A DNA stretch of 64,000 bases from an uncultured Lysobacter sp. (GTDB lineage Bacteria > Pseudomonadota > Gammaproteobacteria > Xanthomonadales > Xanthomonadaceae), in assembly GCA_946480055.1 (NCBI GenBank), contig CAMLID010000004.1, positions 1 through 64,000 of the forward strand. The letters run 5' to 3'. The position numbers and the translations under genes were made by a program. Shown here one piece after another: positions 29,040 to 40,733 of this stretch. How positions within the stretch are numbered: position 1 is the stretch's first letter; the number at the start of each line of letters is the position of its first letter. Below the pieces are notes generated by a model. The model saw nothing but the letters and a program-made list of their open reading frames with translations, had not been told where the DNA came from and did no database searches.

Positions 29040-29073
29040 AAAAGCCTGGAAACTCACGTTTCCGGGCTTTTTT
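29040..29073 (+). terminator. Intrinsic terminator of tRNA-Pro
   Basis: A 14-bp stem (29040-29053 with 29058-29071, one G-T wobble) around TCAC is followed by a run of six T (29068-29073). It starts 13 bp after the tRNA. Confidence 0.9.
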
Positions 29074-29506
29074 GTGGGTGCGGCTTTTGTGGACGGGGTC
29101 AGGCGAGGAGCCTGCCCTGCCGCCGCGCCGGCGCCGAATCCGCGTCGCGGCCAGGCGCTGGCCCGACCGCCATCGGCCTTCGATGAGCCAGGCCGAGCGC
29201 TTCAGGCTGCGTTGACCCTGACGGAGCGCCCAGCCGCCCATGCGGCGGCCAAGGCCCTCGGCAAAGAGTCGTCGCCTATCCCCGTCGACTATTAAATAGA
29301 AGGCACGCGCGATGGGCGCGGGATGAAGATCGGGCACTCGCGGACCACGCCGCCGTCTGGATGGTGCCGTCTGGAGCATGCGGCCCGGACCACGAAGCCC
29401 GAGCCTTGCGGACGCGGCGGCTCAGCCGCACACACCGCAGTCGGGGTCCGGGGGCCCGCCCACGGAGGCGACCCCGGACCCTCGTCAGCTGAATCCCTTT
29501 CGGCCG
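29074..29506. other. 433-bp region without a recognisable gene
   Basis: Open frames here are short, overlapping and unlike any family I know. An A/T-rich patch (ATTAAATAGAAGG near 29291-29303) is the only compositional feature; it could be a promoter remnant. Confidence 0.5.
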
Positions 29507-29986
29507 TTACTGCTGCACGGCATAGCCGGCGAAGCGCCAGATGCCGTCTTCGTCCAGCCGGAACGACACCAGCTCGCGCACCGGCGGCTTGCCGGCGAAC
29601 TCGGCCAGGAACTCGGTCGAAGCGTACAGACCCGGCGGCAAGGCACTGCCGTCGCCGGACTGGCGGCGCACCGACAGCCAGCTGCGGTTGGGCGTCTTGC
29701 CCAGGGGCTGGCGCGATTTGGTGATGCCGGCGACGAAGGCCTCGCGCGTCAGCGACTTCTTGGTGACGACAGACGCCTCATCCCACAACTTCGCCGCCTG
29801 ACCCGCGTCCACCGCCGTGGCCACGCGCAAGCCCGCATCGCGTATCCCATTGGGATCGACCGCCCCCGGGGCTGGACGCGCCGCGGCCTGAGACGCGGCC
29901 GGGCGGGCCGCCTGCGGCTGTTGTGCGGCCACGACACCCGTGGTCAGCAGGAGGACGACACCGATTGCAGAAACTAGCTTATTCAT
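29507..29986 (-). CDS. Exported DUF4019 protein
   Basis: 159 residues with a clear signal peptide (MNKLVSAIGVVLLLTTGVVAAQ), a low-complexity Ala/Pro/Gln linker (to ~43) and a C-terminal DUF4019 domain: VDAGQAAKLWDEAS, KKSLTREAFVAGI, LPPGLYASTEFLAEFAGK and a final beta segment DGIWRFAGYAVQQ. The function of DUF4019 is unknown. It lies 55 bp downstream of the OmpA-type lipoprotein gene on the same strand and may share its transcript. Confidence 0.82.
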   Translation of the reverse strand: MNKLVSAIGVVLLLTTGVVAAQQPQAARPAASQAAARPAPGAVDPNGIRDAGLRVATAVDAGQAAKLWDEASVVTKKSLTREAFVAGITKSRQPLGKTPNRSWLSVRRQSGDGSALPPGLYASTEFLAEFAGKPPVRELVSFRLDEDGIWRFAGYAVQQ

Positions 29987-30041
29987 CCGAATACCTCGAT
30001 CGAAGTTCTATGCCGCGCGCACCAAGAGTAGTGTCGCGGTG

Positions 30042-30875
30042 TTATTGAAGTCCCCAGACCACCACCTCGACGCGGCGGTTGGGCTGCAGGCAGGCCACCA
30101 GCTCGTCTTTCGGCAGCGAATCGGTGCATTCCTTCACGGGCTCCGACTCCCCTACCCCTTGCGCCTTCAGACTGTCCGCCGCCACGCCGTTCTCGATCAG
30201 CAGTTCGCGCACGGTCTGCGCGCGCCGCTGCGACAGGGCCTGATTGGCGGCCTCGTCCCCGATCCGGTCGGTGTGGCCGATCACCTGGACGATCGTCGCC
30301 TTCGAGCCCTTGAGCTGGCCGGCGATGGACGCCAGTTCCGCGCGGCCTTGCGGCTGGATGTCCTGCGGCCCGGAGCGCGCGAACGCGAACAGCGCATCGG
30401 CGGACAGCTCGAAACGCTTCGGCCCGGCCGCGGGCGCGGCCGCCGCAACGGCCGGAGCCTGCGTCTTCAGCAGGTCCGCGCATCCGGCCGGCGACCAATG
30501 GAAGCTCTGGCCGTGGTAGTCCTGGTCGAAGACCACCTTGTACTGACAGGTAACGACGGTGTCGTCCTGGCGGAAATGAAACAGGTAGTCCCACTCTCTG
30601 GCGGCGAAGCCTTCGCGGAAATGCGGCCTGCCGATCAGGTAGTACAGCTGATCCTTGGTGACGCCCGCACCGATCTGACGCAGGTTCTCCACATTGGGGA
30701 AGGTGCCTTCCTTCAGCACGATCCGGTCGACGGACGGAAAGACGACCTCGCCCGCCCGGCCGTCCGGCGCGATGTCGCGGCTGACATGGCGCGTGCATGC
30801 CGTCAGCGTGGCGGTCGCGATGAGGGCGCATAGCGCGAACCGTACGATTCGCGTCGAGTTGTTCGTGATGACCAT
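30042..30875 (-). CDS. SmpA/OmlA-OmpA domain lipoprotein, TpgA-like partner of the trimeric adhesin
   Basis: 277-residue outer-membrane lipoprotein. Lipobox LTAC ends a signal peptide starting at the ATG at 30875 (MVITNNSTRIVRF). An SmpA/OmlA (BamE-like) domain follows (VENLRQIGAGVTKDQLYYLIGRPHF). The C-terminal OmpA-like peptidoglycan-binding domain has VIGHTDRIGDEAANQALSQRRA and NRRVEVVV. This two-domain order, next to a YadA-like gene, matches Acinetobacter TpgA, which anchors and stabilises the adhesin Ata. It lies downstream of the adhesin gene on the same strand, but beyond a terminator-like hairpin, so it may also have its own promoter. Confidence 0.87.
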   Translation of the reverse strand: MVITNNSTRIVRFALCALIATATLTACTRHVSRDIAPDGRAGEVVFPSVDRIVLKEGTFPNVENLRQIGAGVTKDQLYYLIGRPHFREGFAAREWDYLFHFRQDDTVVTCQYKVVFDQDYHGQSFHWSPAGCADLLKTQAPAVAAAAPAAGPKRFELSADALFAFARSGPQDIQPQGRAELASIAGQLKGSKATIVQVIGHTDRIGDEAANQALSQRRAQTVRELLIENGVAADSLKAQGVGESEPVKECTDSLPKDELVACLQPNRRVEVVVWGLQ

Positions 30876-30986
30876 GCCTGTATCGCCTCTTGTATGTCGT
30901 CTCATGACTTCGGTGGCCGGGCGGATGTCCTGCGACTGCTGTCAGCTCGAAGATGTCCGCCGTCCGCCGCTCCGTATTCGCCTGGT

Positions 30987-31039
30987 AAAAGGAGCGGCAG
31001 GCCACGCCGGGGTTGGACGTTGCGCTGGCCTGCCGCTCC
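30987..31039 (-). terminator. Intrinsic terminator of the adhesin gene
   Basis: A perfect 14-bp stem (30991-31004 with 31026-31039; GGAGCGGCAGGCCA arm) closes a 21-nt loop. On the minus strand it is followed by TTTT. It begins 5 bp after the adhesin stop, so the downstream lipoprotein gene is reached only by read-through or from its own start site. Confidence 0.75.
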
Positions 31040-31044
31040 GCGAA

Positions 31045-34000
31045 CTACCATTGAATTCCGGCGCCCACCGAGAAGCCCCAATCGCGAGTGGTGTTGCCGC
31101 TGGCCTGGGCCTTGTAGACGAAGCGACCGTTGTCGGTGATGCCCGACAGGCCCAGGGCCATGCCGTACTCGCCCTGGTAGCCGCCGAAGCCCACCGCCAA
31201 CATGCTCTTGCCGGGCAGGTAGGCCTGCGGCAGTCCGGCCATAGCCATCGCCGACGATGTCGCGCCGCGGTAGCCGCGTTCCATCGTCCACACATCGCTG
31301 TCCAGCTGGGCCAGGCGGGCATCGGTGTACTGATTGGCCTGGTTGATCGCGTAGTTCACGCCCGAGCTCAGCTGATTGACGTTGACCGCATCGGTGCCGG
31401 CGATGCCCGGCGCCACGCCGGTGATCGTGCGGCCGCCGATATTCATCTCGCCGGTCGAGTTGCTGCTGCCCACGTAGGCCGCGTTGTAACCTGTCTGCGC
31501 GCCGACGGTGGTGGCCGAGCCGTTGCCGACGGCGACGCTGTTGACGTGGGTGGCCGTCGAACCGGCACCCAGGGCCGCCGAGTTGTTCGCCGTGGCGCTG
31601 GTGTTCGCGCCGATCGCGACGCTGTTGTTGCCGCTGGCGCTGGAGTTGACGCCGCCGGCCATGGCGTTGGTACCGGTGGCGCCGTTGTTGGCGTAGTTGC
31701 CGCCCTGCACGCCGCCGTCGTTGACGCTGTAGTAATGAGTCGCGCTGGCGTTGACCTGGTTCTGCACCGCCTGCAGCTGCGCGACGTTGACCGCATCGCT
31801 GGGCGCGGTGCCGGCGGCCACGCCGGTGATCTGCCGGTACACGCCGTTGCCGGCATCGCCGACGCTGACCGCGCCGGCGGTGCTGGTGGTGGCCACGATG
31901 GCCGCGGTCTGGCCGGCGGTCGCGCCCGCAGGCACGTAGCCCGCGACACCGGCGGCCGTGTTGGAGACCGAATTCGCGCCCAACGCGACGCCGCCCGCCA
32001 CTGTCGATTGCGAACCCGAGCCCACCGCCACCGAACCGGCGCCGGCCGCGTTGCTGTTGACGCCCACCGCGACGCCGCCCTGGCCGCTGGCCGAAGCGTT
32101 GACGCCCGCCGCCACCGAGTTCACGCCGCTGGCGCCGTCGTTGTTGTAGTTGCCGCCGTGCGTGCCGCCGTCGTTGACGCTGTAGTAGTGCGCCGTGGAT
32201 GCATTGACCACGTTGCTCAGGTTGGCGATCGCCTGGTTGGTCGCATACAGCTGCGAACCGTTGATCGCGTCCGTGCTGGTGCCCGAGATGCGACCGGCCG
32301 CCACGTTGGTGATGGTGCGCTCGGCGCCCAGGCTGCCCACACTCACGGTGCCGACCGGCGCGGTGCCGGCGAAGCTGTAGCTGGTTCCGCCTATGACGAC
32401 GCCCGCCGTCCCCACCGCCGCCGCCGTCGACGCGTTCGAGCCCAGCGCCACGCTGTTGGCATCGGTCGCCGTCGCATTGAAGCCGATGGCCACGGCGTTG
32501 TCTCCGCCCGCCGCCGCGTTCACGCCCGCCGCCAGCGAATTCAGGCCGGTGGCGCCGTCGTTGGCATGGTTGCCGCCCTGCACGCCGCCGTCGTTGACGC
32601 TGTAGTAATGCGTCGCGCTGGCATCGACCTCGTTGCTGAGATTCTCGATCGACTGGTTGGTCGCGAACAGCTGCGAGCCGTTGATGGCATCGGTCGAGCT
32701 GCCGGAAATCCGGCCTGCCGCGACGTTGGTGATCGTGCGCTCGGCGCCGAGGCTACCCACGCTCACGGTGCCGATCGGCGTGGTGCCGGCGAAGTTGTAG
32801 GTCGTTCCGCCGATGACGACGCTGGAGGTTCCCACCGCGACCGCCGTGGAAGCGTTCGAACCCAGCGCCACGCTGTTGGCGTCCGCCGCCGTCGCGCCGA
32901 AGCCGATGGCCACGGCACCGGCACCGCTGGCCGCTGCGTTCACGCCTGCGGCCAGCGAATTGAGGCCCGTTGCGCCGTCGTTGGCGTAGTTGCCGCCCTG
33001 CACGCCGCCGTCGTTGACGCTGTAGTAATGAACGGCGGTGGCATCGACGACGTTGCTGAGGTTCTCGATCGACTGGTTGGTCGCGAACAGCTGCGAACCG
33101 TTGATCGCGTCGGTCGAGCTGCCGGAGATCCGGCCCGCGGCGACGTTGGTGATGGTGCGTTCGCCGCCGACGGTGCCCACGCTCACCGTGCCGGTCGGCG
33201 TGGTGCCGGCGAAGTTGTAGGTCACCCCGTCGATCGTGGTGTTGGCGGTTCCGACTGCAGCCGCCGTCGCCGAACCCGAGCCCAGCGCAACGCTGTTGGC
33301 ATCCGCCGCCGTCGCGCCCGAACCGATGGCCACGGAGCCATCCCCGCTCGCCGCCGCATTCACGCCCGCCGCCAGCGAATTCAATCCGGTGGCGCCGTCG
33401 TTATCGTAGTTGCCGCCCTGCACGCCGCCGTCGTTGACGCTGTAGTAGTGCGTCTGCCCCGCCGTCACTTCCTGCGACAGCATCCGCAACTGCGCGACGT
33501 TGACGGCATCGGTGTCGGTGGTGCCCGCCGCCAGGTTGGTGATCTGGCGGGTCTGGCCGCTGCTGCCCACGCTCACCGCCCCCAGGCGGCTGACCCAGGT
33601 GCTGCTGGTATCGGTGGAAGGCAGGCCGGTGACCGGGTCGTAGCCCGCCACGCCGGCCGCCGTATTGGCGACCGAGAACGAGCCCAAGGCGACACCTTGC
33701 GTGGTGTTGGCAATCGCACCCGCACCCAGCGCTGTGGCGTATTCGCCGCTCGCAGCGGAACTGTCGCCCAGCGCGGTGGTGCTGCGTCCGCTGGCCGTCG
33801 ACGCCGGCCCCATCGCCAGTGCGCCCAAGGCGCTGGCGTTGGCGCCGCGGCCGAACGCGGCCGACGATGCTCCCGTCGCCCGCGACGTATCGCCCACGGC
33901 GACGGCGCTGGCCCCCGATGCCCCGGCATTCGGGCCGACGGCGGTGGCCGCGCGTCCCGAGGCGGCCGAGTTCGAACCGAACGCGGTGGCGAACTGATCG

Positions 34001-37000
34001 GTGGCCTGGGCATTGTTGCCCACGGCGGTTGCGAACTGCCCCGTCGCCGTCGCCGTGTCGCCGACCGCGGTGGTCCACGATGCGGCCGCGTCGGAGTTCA
34101 CGCCAACCGCCACCGCGCCTTGGTCGGCGGCGGAGGAATTGAAACCGACCGCCACGGCCAGGTTGCCGGTCGCGCTGGCATTCACCCCCGCTGCCAGAGC
34201 ATTGGTCCCGGTCGCGCCATCGTTGTTGTAATTGCCGCCCTGCACGCCGTTGTCGTTGACGCTGTAGTAATGAACGGCGGTGGCGTCGACGACGTTGCTG
34301 AGGTTTTCGATCGACTGGTTGGTCGCGAACAGCTGCGAGCCGTTGATCGCATCGGTCGAACTGCCGGAAATCCGGCCCGCCGCGACATTGGTGATGGTGC
34401 GCTCGGCGCCCAGGCTGCCCACGCTCACCGTGCCGGTCGGGGTGGTGCCGGCAAAGTTGTAGGTCACGCCGTCGATCGTGGTGTTGGCGGTTCCGACCGC
34501 GGCCGCCGTCGCCGAGCCCGAGCCCAACGCCACGCTGTTGGCGTCCGCCGCCGTCGCGCCGGAGCCGATGGCCACGGAACCAACGCCGCCGGCCGCAGCA
34601 TTCACGCCCGCGGCCAGCGAATTCAAGCCGGTAGCGCCGTCGTTGGCGTAGTTGCCGCCCTGCACGCCGTTGTCGTTGACGCTGTAGTAATGAACGGCAG
34701 TGGCATCGACGACGTTGCTGAGGTTTTCGATCGACTGGTTGGTCGCGAACAGCTGCGAGCCGTTGATCGCGTCGGTCGAGCTGCCGGAGATCCGGCCCGC
34801 CGCCACGTTGGTGATGGTGCGTTCGCCGCCGACGGTACCCACGCTGACCGTGCTGGTCGGAGTGGTGCCGGCGAAGTTGTAGGTCACGCCGTCGATCGTG
34901 GTGTTGGCGGTTCCGACTGCGGCGACCGTCACTGAGCCCGAACCCAGTGCCACGTCCCCCGCGCTCGCCGTCGCGGCGGCGCCGTCGCCGATCGCGACGT
35001 TGCCCGCGATGCCGGCCGCACCGGCGGTGGAGCCGTTGCCCAGCGCCACACTGCCCTGGCCGATGGCGCGGTTGTTGTTGCCGATCGCCACCGCGCCGTT
35101 GGCCTGATTCGCGGCGGTGGCCGTCGCGGTACCGTCGCTGTTGGCGATGTTGTTCGCACCGCCGACGAAGGCGCCGGTGCCGCTGGCGAAGCTCGGGTCG
35201 CCGATCGCCACCGCACCATCGCCGAAGGCGGTGTTCGAGCGACCGATCGCGACCGCGCCGCCCGCGGCGGTGCCGGCGTTGGCGGTGCTCAGGTTGCCGA
35301 TGGCCACGTTCACGCCGGTCGCGCCGGTCGTGGAAGCATCACCGATAGCGACCGAGGAGGCGCTGCCGACCGTGGCCCGGTAACCCAGCGCGACCGATTG
35401 CGCCAGGGCAACCGTGTTCTGTCCGATGGCGATTGCACGGCTTCCCGAGGCGAGGGCCGGAGTACCGGTGGGGACGGTCCCGGCACCGCCGCCGATCGCG
35501 ATAGACCCGTTGCCTGTTGCACTCGCCCCCTGCCCTCCGCCGGGCCCAGACCCTATGGCAATGGTGTAAGCGCCGTTTGATGATGCACTCGCACCGAGAG
35601 CGACCGCGCCCTGTACAAGCGCTTGGGATCCGTAACCGATGGCCGTCGTTAAATTTTGGCTGGTTAGCGCCGAAGCGCCAATCGCCACCGCACCAAAATT
35701 GCCGCCACTCGGATTTTGATTGGAAGCTCCGTTACCGATAGCAACACCATCCCGTACCGCTGAGGAGGCATTCAGTCCCACGGCAATCGAATTTGTCCCG
35801 GCCGCACCGTCGTTGTTGTAGTTGCCGCCGGCCACGCCGCCGTCGTTGACGCTGAAGTAATGGATGGCGTTCGCATCGACGACGTTGCTGAGGTTCTCGA
35901 TCGACTGGTTCGTCGCGAACAGCTGCGAGCCGTTGATCGCATCGGTCGAACTGCCGGAGATCCGGCCCGCAGCGACGTTGGTGATAGTGCGTTCCGCGCC
36001 CAGGTTGCCGACGCTGACCGTGCTGGTCGGCGTGGTGCCGGCGAAGTTGTAGGTCACCCCGTCGATCGTGGTGTTGGCGGTTCCGACCGCGGCCGCCGTC
36101 GCCGAACCCGAGCCCAGGGCGACGCCGTTGGCGTTCGCCGCAGTCGCACCGGAACCGATGGCCACGGCGCCGTCGCCGCCCGCCGTCGCGTTCACGCCCG
36201 CCGCCAGCGCATTCAGACCGGTGGCTCCGTCGTTGGCGTAATTGCCGCCCTGCACGCCGTTGTCGTTGACGCTGTAGTAATGCGTCGCGCTGGCATCCAC
36301 TTCGTTACTGAGATTTTCGATTGCCTGCGTGGCCGCGAACAGCTGCGAACCATTGATCGCATCGGTCGAAGTGCCGCTGACTCGGCCAGCGGCCACCCCG
36401 GTCAAGCTGCGGGAGACGAATCCGCCCGAGATGGAAACAGTGGCGTTCGGATTCGTTCCGGCGAAGTTGTAGTTGGTGCCGTCTATCGTCATCCCGGTGG
36501 TCGCGACCGCCGCCTGCGTCACGCTGCTGCCGCCAAGCGCTACGTCGTTGGCGTTGTTGGCGGATGTATTCAGACCGATCGCCAGCGAGCCGGTGCCCGG
36601 GGCATTTGAGTTCCGGCCGATAGCAATGGACCCCGTGCCCAGCGAATCCGCCCCCACGCCCATGGCGATGGACCATTGGCCCGACGCCACCGTGTCCGTG
36701 CCGATCGCCACCGTATCCAAATTGGAACTGCTAGCCCTGGCGCCCAATGCGATCGCGTTCTGCGTGCTCGCGTTCGCCGCATTGCCCATCGCGAGCGAAC
36801 TCACGCCGGCCGCGGAAGCGCCGACGCCCGCCGCAAGCGCGTTGACGCCTGTGGCGCCATCGTTGTTGTAGTTGCCGCCTTGCACACCATTGTCGTTGAC
36901 GCTGTAGTAGTGCGTCGCGCTGGCGTCGACGACGTTGCTGAGGTTCTCAATCGACTGGTTGGTCGCGAACAGCTGCGAGCCGTTGATCGCGTCGGTCGAG

Positions 37001-39435
37001 CTGCCGGAGATCCGGCCCGCCGCGACGTTGGTGATGGTGCGCTCCGAACCCAGATTGCCCACGCTGACTGTGCTGGTCGGCGTGGTGCCGGCGAAGTTGT
37101 AGGTCACGCCGTCGATGGTCGTGCTCGACGTCGCCACCGCGGCAGCCGTCACAGAGCCCGAGCCCAGCGCCACGTCGCGGGCGTTGTTGGCCACGGCCGT
37201 ATCGCCCAGCGCGACCGCGCCCGCCGCCAGCGCGCGGCTGGTGCTGCCCAGCGCGACGCTGCCCTGGCCGACCACGGTGTTCTGGTAGCCGATGCCGACC
37301 GCACCCTGCGCCGCCGTACCGGCCACGCCCACGGCCTGGCCGCCGCCGCCGACCATATTGGTATTGCCCATCGCCACCGAACCGTTGCCGGTGGCGGTGT
37401 TGTCCAGGCCCTGCGCCACCGCGCCGTTACCGGTGGCAGTGTTGGGGTCGCCGATCGCGACCGCGCCGTTGCCGCTGGCGAAGTTGCCGTCACCGATGGC
37501 CACCGCTCTGCCGCCGGTGGCGGTCGAATCGTTGCCGATCGCCACGGCGCCGGCCGAGTCCGCGAGCGCCGAACGGCCCATCGCGATCGTGTTGTCTGCG
37601 GTCGCGCTGGCCTGGGTGCCGATGGCCAGGGCATTGATACCGGTCGCCTGCGCCTCGGCCGAGATGGCTACGGCATTGGTAGCGGTCGCATCGGTATCGA
37701 CACCCAATGTTATCGCGTTGACCGCGCCGGACGTGCTATTGCGCCCGATAGCGATGGCACTTTCGTTCGTCGCTGCGGCGCTTTGGCCCACGGCGATGGC
37801 GTCCGCACCCGTTGCCTGGCTCGCTAGCCCCACCGCAACGGCGTGTAGCGCCGATGCCGTCACATCCGTGCCAATGGCGACCGTGCCCACCGCCGTGGCG
37901 CCGGCTCCCGGAGCCGTGCGCCCGCCGATATTGATCGAGTTCAGTTGAGAGGCGACCGCCTGGAAGCCGATGGCGACGGCGTTCCGGCCGGCGGCGTTGG
38001 CGCTGCTGCCTTGTGCGACGGCATCCAGTGCGGAAGCTCTCGCCAAAGTACCGATGGCGATCGCGTTGCCCATGCTGGCATTCGCGTTCACGCCGATCGA
38101 CGTCGTGGCGTCGGCCGTGACGCCGATGCCCGCGTTGGTGCCGATGGCGATATTGTCGTCGCCGCTGACCAGGCTGCCTGCCGCAGCGTCTAAGGTGGCA
38201 TCGTAGGCGACCGTGCCGTCGCCTACGCCGAGTGCGACGTTGCGCGTTCCGGTGACGCCTGAACCCGCGCCCCGCTGCACGCTAGCAATGCCTCCGCCTA
38301 TGGCGGTGTTTTGCGCGCCAGTGACCAATGCACCGGCGGCAACACCCATTGCGACCGAACCCGTATTGCCGATCGTCGAGCCTGCACCGGCGCCTTGGCC
38401 GACCGAAACTGTGCTGGCCCCGATAGCGAGCGCTTGCGCTCCCAGCGCAAGCGAACTATTTCCTAGCGCCCGCGCGCTGTTCCCGACGGCGGTGGCAGCG
38501 GCGTCGCTTGCCGTTGCCGCATAGCCGCCGGCGAACGCCTGGGTGCCGCTGGCGTTGGCGCTAGTACCTATCGCAGTGGAGTGCGCACCACTGGCATCGG
38601 CGAAAGAACCCAGGGCGCTGGCGCCGACTCCGGTGACGTTGGCGCGCACGCCAACGGCGGTCGCATTGGTGGCGCTCGCAATCGTCTGGGTCCCCAACGC
38701 GCTGGCATTGATCCCAGTGGCATCGGCTGAATTGCCCAGTGCAACACCACCTTGGCCGGTCGCAGTGGCGGTACTGCCGAGCGCGAGGCTGAAACCACCC
38801 GTAGCGCGCGTATTGACACCGATTGCGAGGTCGTTGCCCGAGGCCGGGTTGGCCTGGATGCCCGCATTCGCGCCTATGCCGATTGCGATTGAATTGTTGC
38901 CCCATGCCTTGGCTGAGGTGCCCATCGACACAGCGCTCGTACCTGTTGATGCTGCTTGGGTGCCTATGGCAACAGTATTGTCAACAGTAGCGGCCACGTC
39001 GGTGCCGATGCCGATGGAACCAGCCCCTAGCGCACCTGTCCCCGGAGCGGTGCGCGGCCCCATATAAATGGAGTTAACTCCAGAGGCAATGGCTTGGTAG
39101 CCAATCGCCGTGGCATTCAGCGCCGTACTTTGGGCGTTATAACCTACAGCAGTGCCTCCGCCGGTAGTCGCTTGGGACATGAAACCCACGCACGTGGTGC
39201 TGCCGGCGTAGTTGTTATACGGCGGCGCAGCGCAGCTCACCTGTGCTTGCGCCGACCCGGCCCATCCCATCCCGCCTATCGCCAGCAACACCAAGCCAAC
39301 CTGGAGCGTCGATTTCTGTATTGACCGAGAGACCCTCTTCCCGCCGGACGCCTTGCCGCGCGGCGAGGCCAACTCGGAAACGACCACCAGCTGATTGAGG
39401 GAAGGGCTCCATACGACGCTGTAGATCTTGTTCAT
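31045..39435 (-). CDS. Giant trimeric autotransporter adhesin (YadA-like, 2796 residues)
   Basis: Type Vc secreted surface adhesin. Residues 1-64 are an extended signal peptide: ESPR ([20 protein letters not shown]), charged linker, hydrophobic core, cleavage near SAQA. The passenger consists of YadA-head repeats (xAIGxxAxA, xAVGxxS) broken by necks ([20 protein letters not shown] or a [16 protein letters not shown] variant) followed by a [19 protein letters not shown] module. I count ten such modules and an eleventh neck before the C-terminal YadA anchor ([17 protein letters not shown], then four beta strands ending VGAGIQW). The frame is unbroken. ATG 39435 is set by the ESPR. A TpgA-like lipoprotein gene lies downstream. 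Probable roles are adhesion and aggregation; the ligand is unknown. Confidence 0.95.
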   Translation of the reverse strand: MNKIYSVVWSPSLNQLVVVSELASPRGKASGGKRVSRSIQKSTLQVGLVLLAIGGMGWAGSAQAQVSCAAPPYNNYAGSTTCVGFMSQATTGGGTAVGYNAQSTALNATAIGYQAIASGVNSIYMGPRTAPGTGALGAGSIGIGTDVAATVDNTVAIGTQAASTGTSAVSMGTSAKAWGNNSIAIGIGANAGIQANPASGNDLAIGVNTRATGGFSLALGSTATATGQGGVALGNSADATGINASALGTQTIASATNATAVGVRANVTGVGASALGSFADASGAHSTAIGTSANASGTQAFAGGYAATASDAAATAVGNSARALGNSSLALGAQALAIGASTVSVGQGAGAGSTIGNTGSVAMGVAAGALVTGAQNTAIGGGIASVQRGAGSGVTGTRNVALGVGDGTVAYDATLDAAAGSLVSGDDNIAIGTNAGIGVTADATTSIGVNANASMGNAIAIGTLARASALDAVAQGSSANAAGRNAVAIGFQAVASQLNSINIGGRTAPGAGATAVGTVAIGTDVTASALHAVAVGLASQATGADAIAVGQSAAATNESAIAIGRNSTSGAVNAITLGVDTDATATNAVAISAEAQATGINALAIGTQASATADNTIAMGRSALADSAGAVAIGNDSTATGGRAVAIGDGNFASGNGAVAIGDPNTATGNGAVAQGLDNTATGNGSVAMGNTNMVGGGGQAVGVAGTAAQGAVGIGYQNTVVGQGSVALGSTSRALAAGAVALGDTAVANNARDVALGSGSVTAAAVATSSTTIDGVTYNFAGTTPTSTVSVGNLGSERTITNVAAGRISGSSTDAINGSQLFATNQSIENLSNVVDASATHYYSVNDNGVQGGNYNNDGATGVNALAAGVGASAAGVSSLAMGNAANASTQNAIALGARASSSNLDTVAIGTDTVASGQWSIAMGVGADSLGTGSIAIGRNSNAPGTGSLAIGLNTSANNANDVALGGSSVTQAAVATTGMTIDGTNYNFAGTNPNATVSISGGFVSRSLTGVAAGRVSGTSTDAINGSQLFAATQAIENLSNEVDASATHYYSVNDNGVQGGNYANDGATGLNALAAGVNATAGGDGAVAIGSGATAANANGVALGSGSATAAAVGTANTTIDGVTYNFAGTTPTSTVSVGNLGAERTITNVAAGRISGSSTDAINGSQLFATNQSIENLSNVVDANAIHYFSVNDGGVAGGNYNNDGAAGTNSIAVGLNASSAVRDGVAIGNGASNQNPSGGNFGAVAIGASALTSQNLTTAIGYGSQALVQGAVALGASASSNGAYTIAIGSGPGGGQGASATGNGSIAIGGGAGTVPTGTPALASGSRAIAIGQNTVALAQSVALGYRATVGSASSVAIGDASTTGATGVNVAIGNLSTANAGTAAGGAVAIGRSNTAFGDGAVAIGDPSFASGTGAFVGGANNIANSDGTATATAANQANGAVAIGNNNRAIGQGSVALGNGSTAGAAGIAGNVAIGDGAAATASAGDVALGSGSVTVAAVGTANTTIDGVTYNFAGTTPTSTVSVGTVGGERTITNVAAGRISGSSTDAINGSQLFATNQSIENLSNVVDATAVHYYSVNDNGVQGGNYANDGATGLNSLAAGVNAAAGGVGSVAIGSGATAADANSVALGSGSATAAAVGTANTTIDGVTYNFAGTTPTGTVSVGSLGAERTITNVAAGRISGSSTDAINGSQLFATNQSIENLSNVVDATAVHYYSVNDNGVQGGNYNNDGATGTNALAAGVNASATGNLAVAVGFNSSAADQGAVAVGVNSDAAASWTTAVGDTATATGQFATAVGNNAQATDQFATAFGSNSAASGRAATAVGPNAGASGASAVAVGDTSRATGASSAAFGRGANASALGALAMGPASTASGRSTTALGDSSAASGEYATALGAGAIANTTQGVALGSFSVANTAAGVAGYDPVTGLPSTDTSSTWVSRLGAVSVGSSGQTRQITNLAAGTTDTDAVNVAQLRMLSQEVTAGQTHYYSVNDGGVQGGNYDNDGATGLNSLAAGVNAAASGDGSVAIGSGATAADANSVALGSGSATAAAVGTANTTIDGVTYNFAGTTPTGTVSVGTVGGERTITNVAAGRISGSSTDAINGSQLFATNQSIENLSNVVDATAVHYYSVNDGGVQGGNYANDGATGLNSLAAGVNAAASGAGAVAIGFGATAADANSVALGSNASTAVAVGTSSVVIGGTTYNFAGTTPIGTVSVGSLGAERTITNVAAGRISGSSTDAINGSQLFATNQSIENLSNEVDASATHYYSVNDGGVQGGNHANDGATGLNSLAAGVNAAAGGDNAVAIGFNATATDANSVALGSNASTAAAVGTAGVVIGGTSYSFAGTAPVGTVSVGSLGAERTITNVAAGRISGTSTDAINGSQLYATNQAIANLSNVVNASTAHYYSVNDGGTHGGNYNNDGASGVNSVAAGVNASASGQGGVAVGVNSNAAGAGSVAVGSGSQSTVAGGVALGANSVSNTAAGVAGYVPAGATAGQTAAIVATTSTAGAVSVGDAGNGVYRQITGVAAGTAPSDAVNVAQLQAVQNQVNASATHYYSVNDGGVQGGNYANNGATGTNAMAGGVNSSASGNNSVAIGANTSATANNSAALGAGSTATHVNSVAVGNGSATTVGAQTGYNAAYVGSSNSTGEMNIGGRTITGVAPGIAGTDAVNVNQLSSGVNYAINQANQYTDARLAQLDSDVWTMERGYRGATSSAMAMAGLPQAYLPGKSMLAVGFGGYQGEYGMALGLSGITDNGRFVYKAQASGNTTRDWGFSVGAGIQW
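31700..36930. repeat. Internal repeats of the adhesin gene, commonest period 420 bp
   Basis: The HYYSVND-coding block recurs near 36900, 36280, 35860, 34690, 34270, 33445, 33025, 32605, 32185 and 31735. Five of the nine intervals are about 420 bp (140 codons); others are ~450, 620, 825 and 1170 bp. Copies near 33.0, 34.3 and 34.7 kb are almost identical over the neck, making unequal recombination likely and short-read assembly risky. Confidence 0.9.
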
Positions 39436-39449
39436 CAGTGTTTTCCCAG

Positions 39450-40019
39450 TTATCGAGCCAATGCGGCGGTCTGCAGAGCGGGGCGATCAGGTTCGTGGTC
39501 GGTGACGGGAGGTCGAGGTCGCATGCCGGAATTCCGTGGCCAGCACCAACCTGGGCGTGGAGCAGACCATGGTCGGTCGCCGTCTTGGCTCCACCGGTAG
39601 CGGTCCATGCCGCATTCACTCTCTCGTTCGATCTTCAGCTCCGACGCGGCGCCGCCGTCCACGGTCCGCCGGCGCTTGCGTCCATCGGGACGCGAGGCGG
39701 TGACGGGCTTGGCGGGATGGACGGTCGCTGGATCGACGCACGTGGCGTCGGCTGCCGTACTCGGGCCCGCGGCAAGGATCCGGTGGCTCTGGAAAGCGCG
39801 TAGGCCGACGTGATCGGCCGCGGCATCGGAAAAAGTCGTGCAGACCGGTCCAGACGAATGCACAGCGATCCTGTCGAACGCAGTTCGCGCGAACGCCAGA
39901 GGCGTCCATAACACCGACAGCAGCAGCGACGCCGCGTATGGCAACAGTCCTCGGCATGCGTCGACTCGCCTGATCCATGCTGTCGCAACGCCGCTACGTT
40001 TATCGATTGTCCGCTTCAT
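39450..40019 (-). CDS. Possible small exported protein, unrecognised
   Basis: 189-codon frame just upstream of the adhesin gene on the same strand (14 bp gap). Its N-terminus looks like a signal peptide ([20 protein letters not shown], residues 25-44) and is followed by a short segment with Cys and Ser, but the remainder is basic, proline-rich and unlike any domain I know, as expected of a chance frame in G+C-rich DNA. It could be a real small secreted protein or a decayed gene. Confidence 0.3.
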   Translation of the reverse strand: MKRTIDKRSGVATAWIRRVDACRGLLPYAASLLLSVLWTPLAFARTAFDRIAVHSSGPVCTTFSDAAADHVGLRAFQSHRILAAGPSTAADATCVDPATVHPAKPVTASRPDGRKRRRTVDGGAASELKIERESECGMDRYRWSQDGDRPWSAPRPGWCWPRNSGMRPRPPVTDHEPDRPALQTAALAR

Positions 40020-40733
40020 ACACTGCCCATCCTGATGGCGGTTCGAAGCGCGCCATCTCCGCTGTCCGGAGCTGCGCTACTGGTCTTGCGTGACGAACGT
40101 TAGCGATTGAAAACAGCGATTACACGCACGCTTGCTCACGAAAAATTCTTGTCGTCGCGCGTTGCGTTCGCGGCATGTTGCGATCGTCTGGATGACCTGG
40201 CGCGCTACCTATTGGCGCGACATCTACTCGACGCGACCGGTCCCGAACGGGAGCCGTCTTGCGTCGTTCGCAGCGTCTATGCACGCGAACATTCCGATGG
40301 ATCGGCCCATCGAATCGCCTGCCACGACCCGCGGAACGCGGACGCCGGCGGCGGCGGCGGCGGCGCAGCGACTCGATGCATCGAATGAATGCGAACTTCG
40401 TTTCGGTATCGCGACGGCGGGTTCGCGGTCCAACCACCGCCATGCCATGCGGCGCATACGGGCGAAGTCTCCTCACGCTCACCAACAGTGAGAAATCGAA
40501 AGAGATTCGAGCAACGGCTGGCGTTGCATGCCGCTCAAAGAGTGACGGCCATTACGGTTTTCCGCTGACGCAGCCAACTTTGCATTGCAGGGCCGAACCA
40601 CGCTGCTACCCTGACCACCGGTGGTCATTCGAACAGGGGACCGCAACGAGTCGCGCCCGCTCCGTCGAGCGCGCGAGCGGTGCATGGGGTGGTCCAACCG
40701 CTCCCTGGCCATCGACCGCCCTCCCCTGCGCCC
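40020..40733. other. 714-bp region without a recognisable gene
   Basis: Sits between the adhesin side and the kinase gene. It has lower G+C patches (40085-40150, 40480-40600) and a GGC/CGG trinucleotide run at about 40344-40365. Open frames through it are shadow-like. It must hold the kinase promoter, but I cannot point to a convincing one. Confidence 0.5.

Noticed and set aside
30694..34935. 1413-codon open frame on the plus strand opposite the adhesin gene
   Set aside because: It mirrors the repeated Gly/Ala/Val codons of the adhesin on the other strand; the adhesin has ESPR, necks and anchor, while this frame has only low-complexity Arg/Gly/Val sequence.
40344..40365. GGC trinucleotide run as a phase-variation tract
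   Set aside because: It lies in non-coding sequence and is only about seven units; triplet slippage would not shift a frame.
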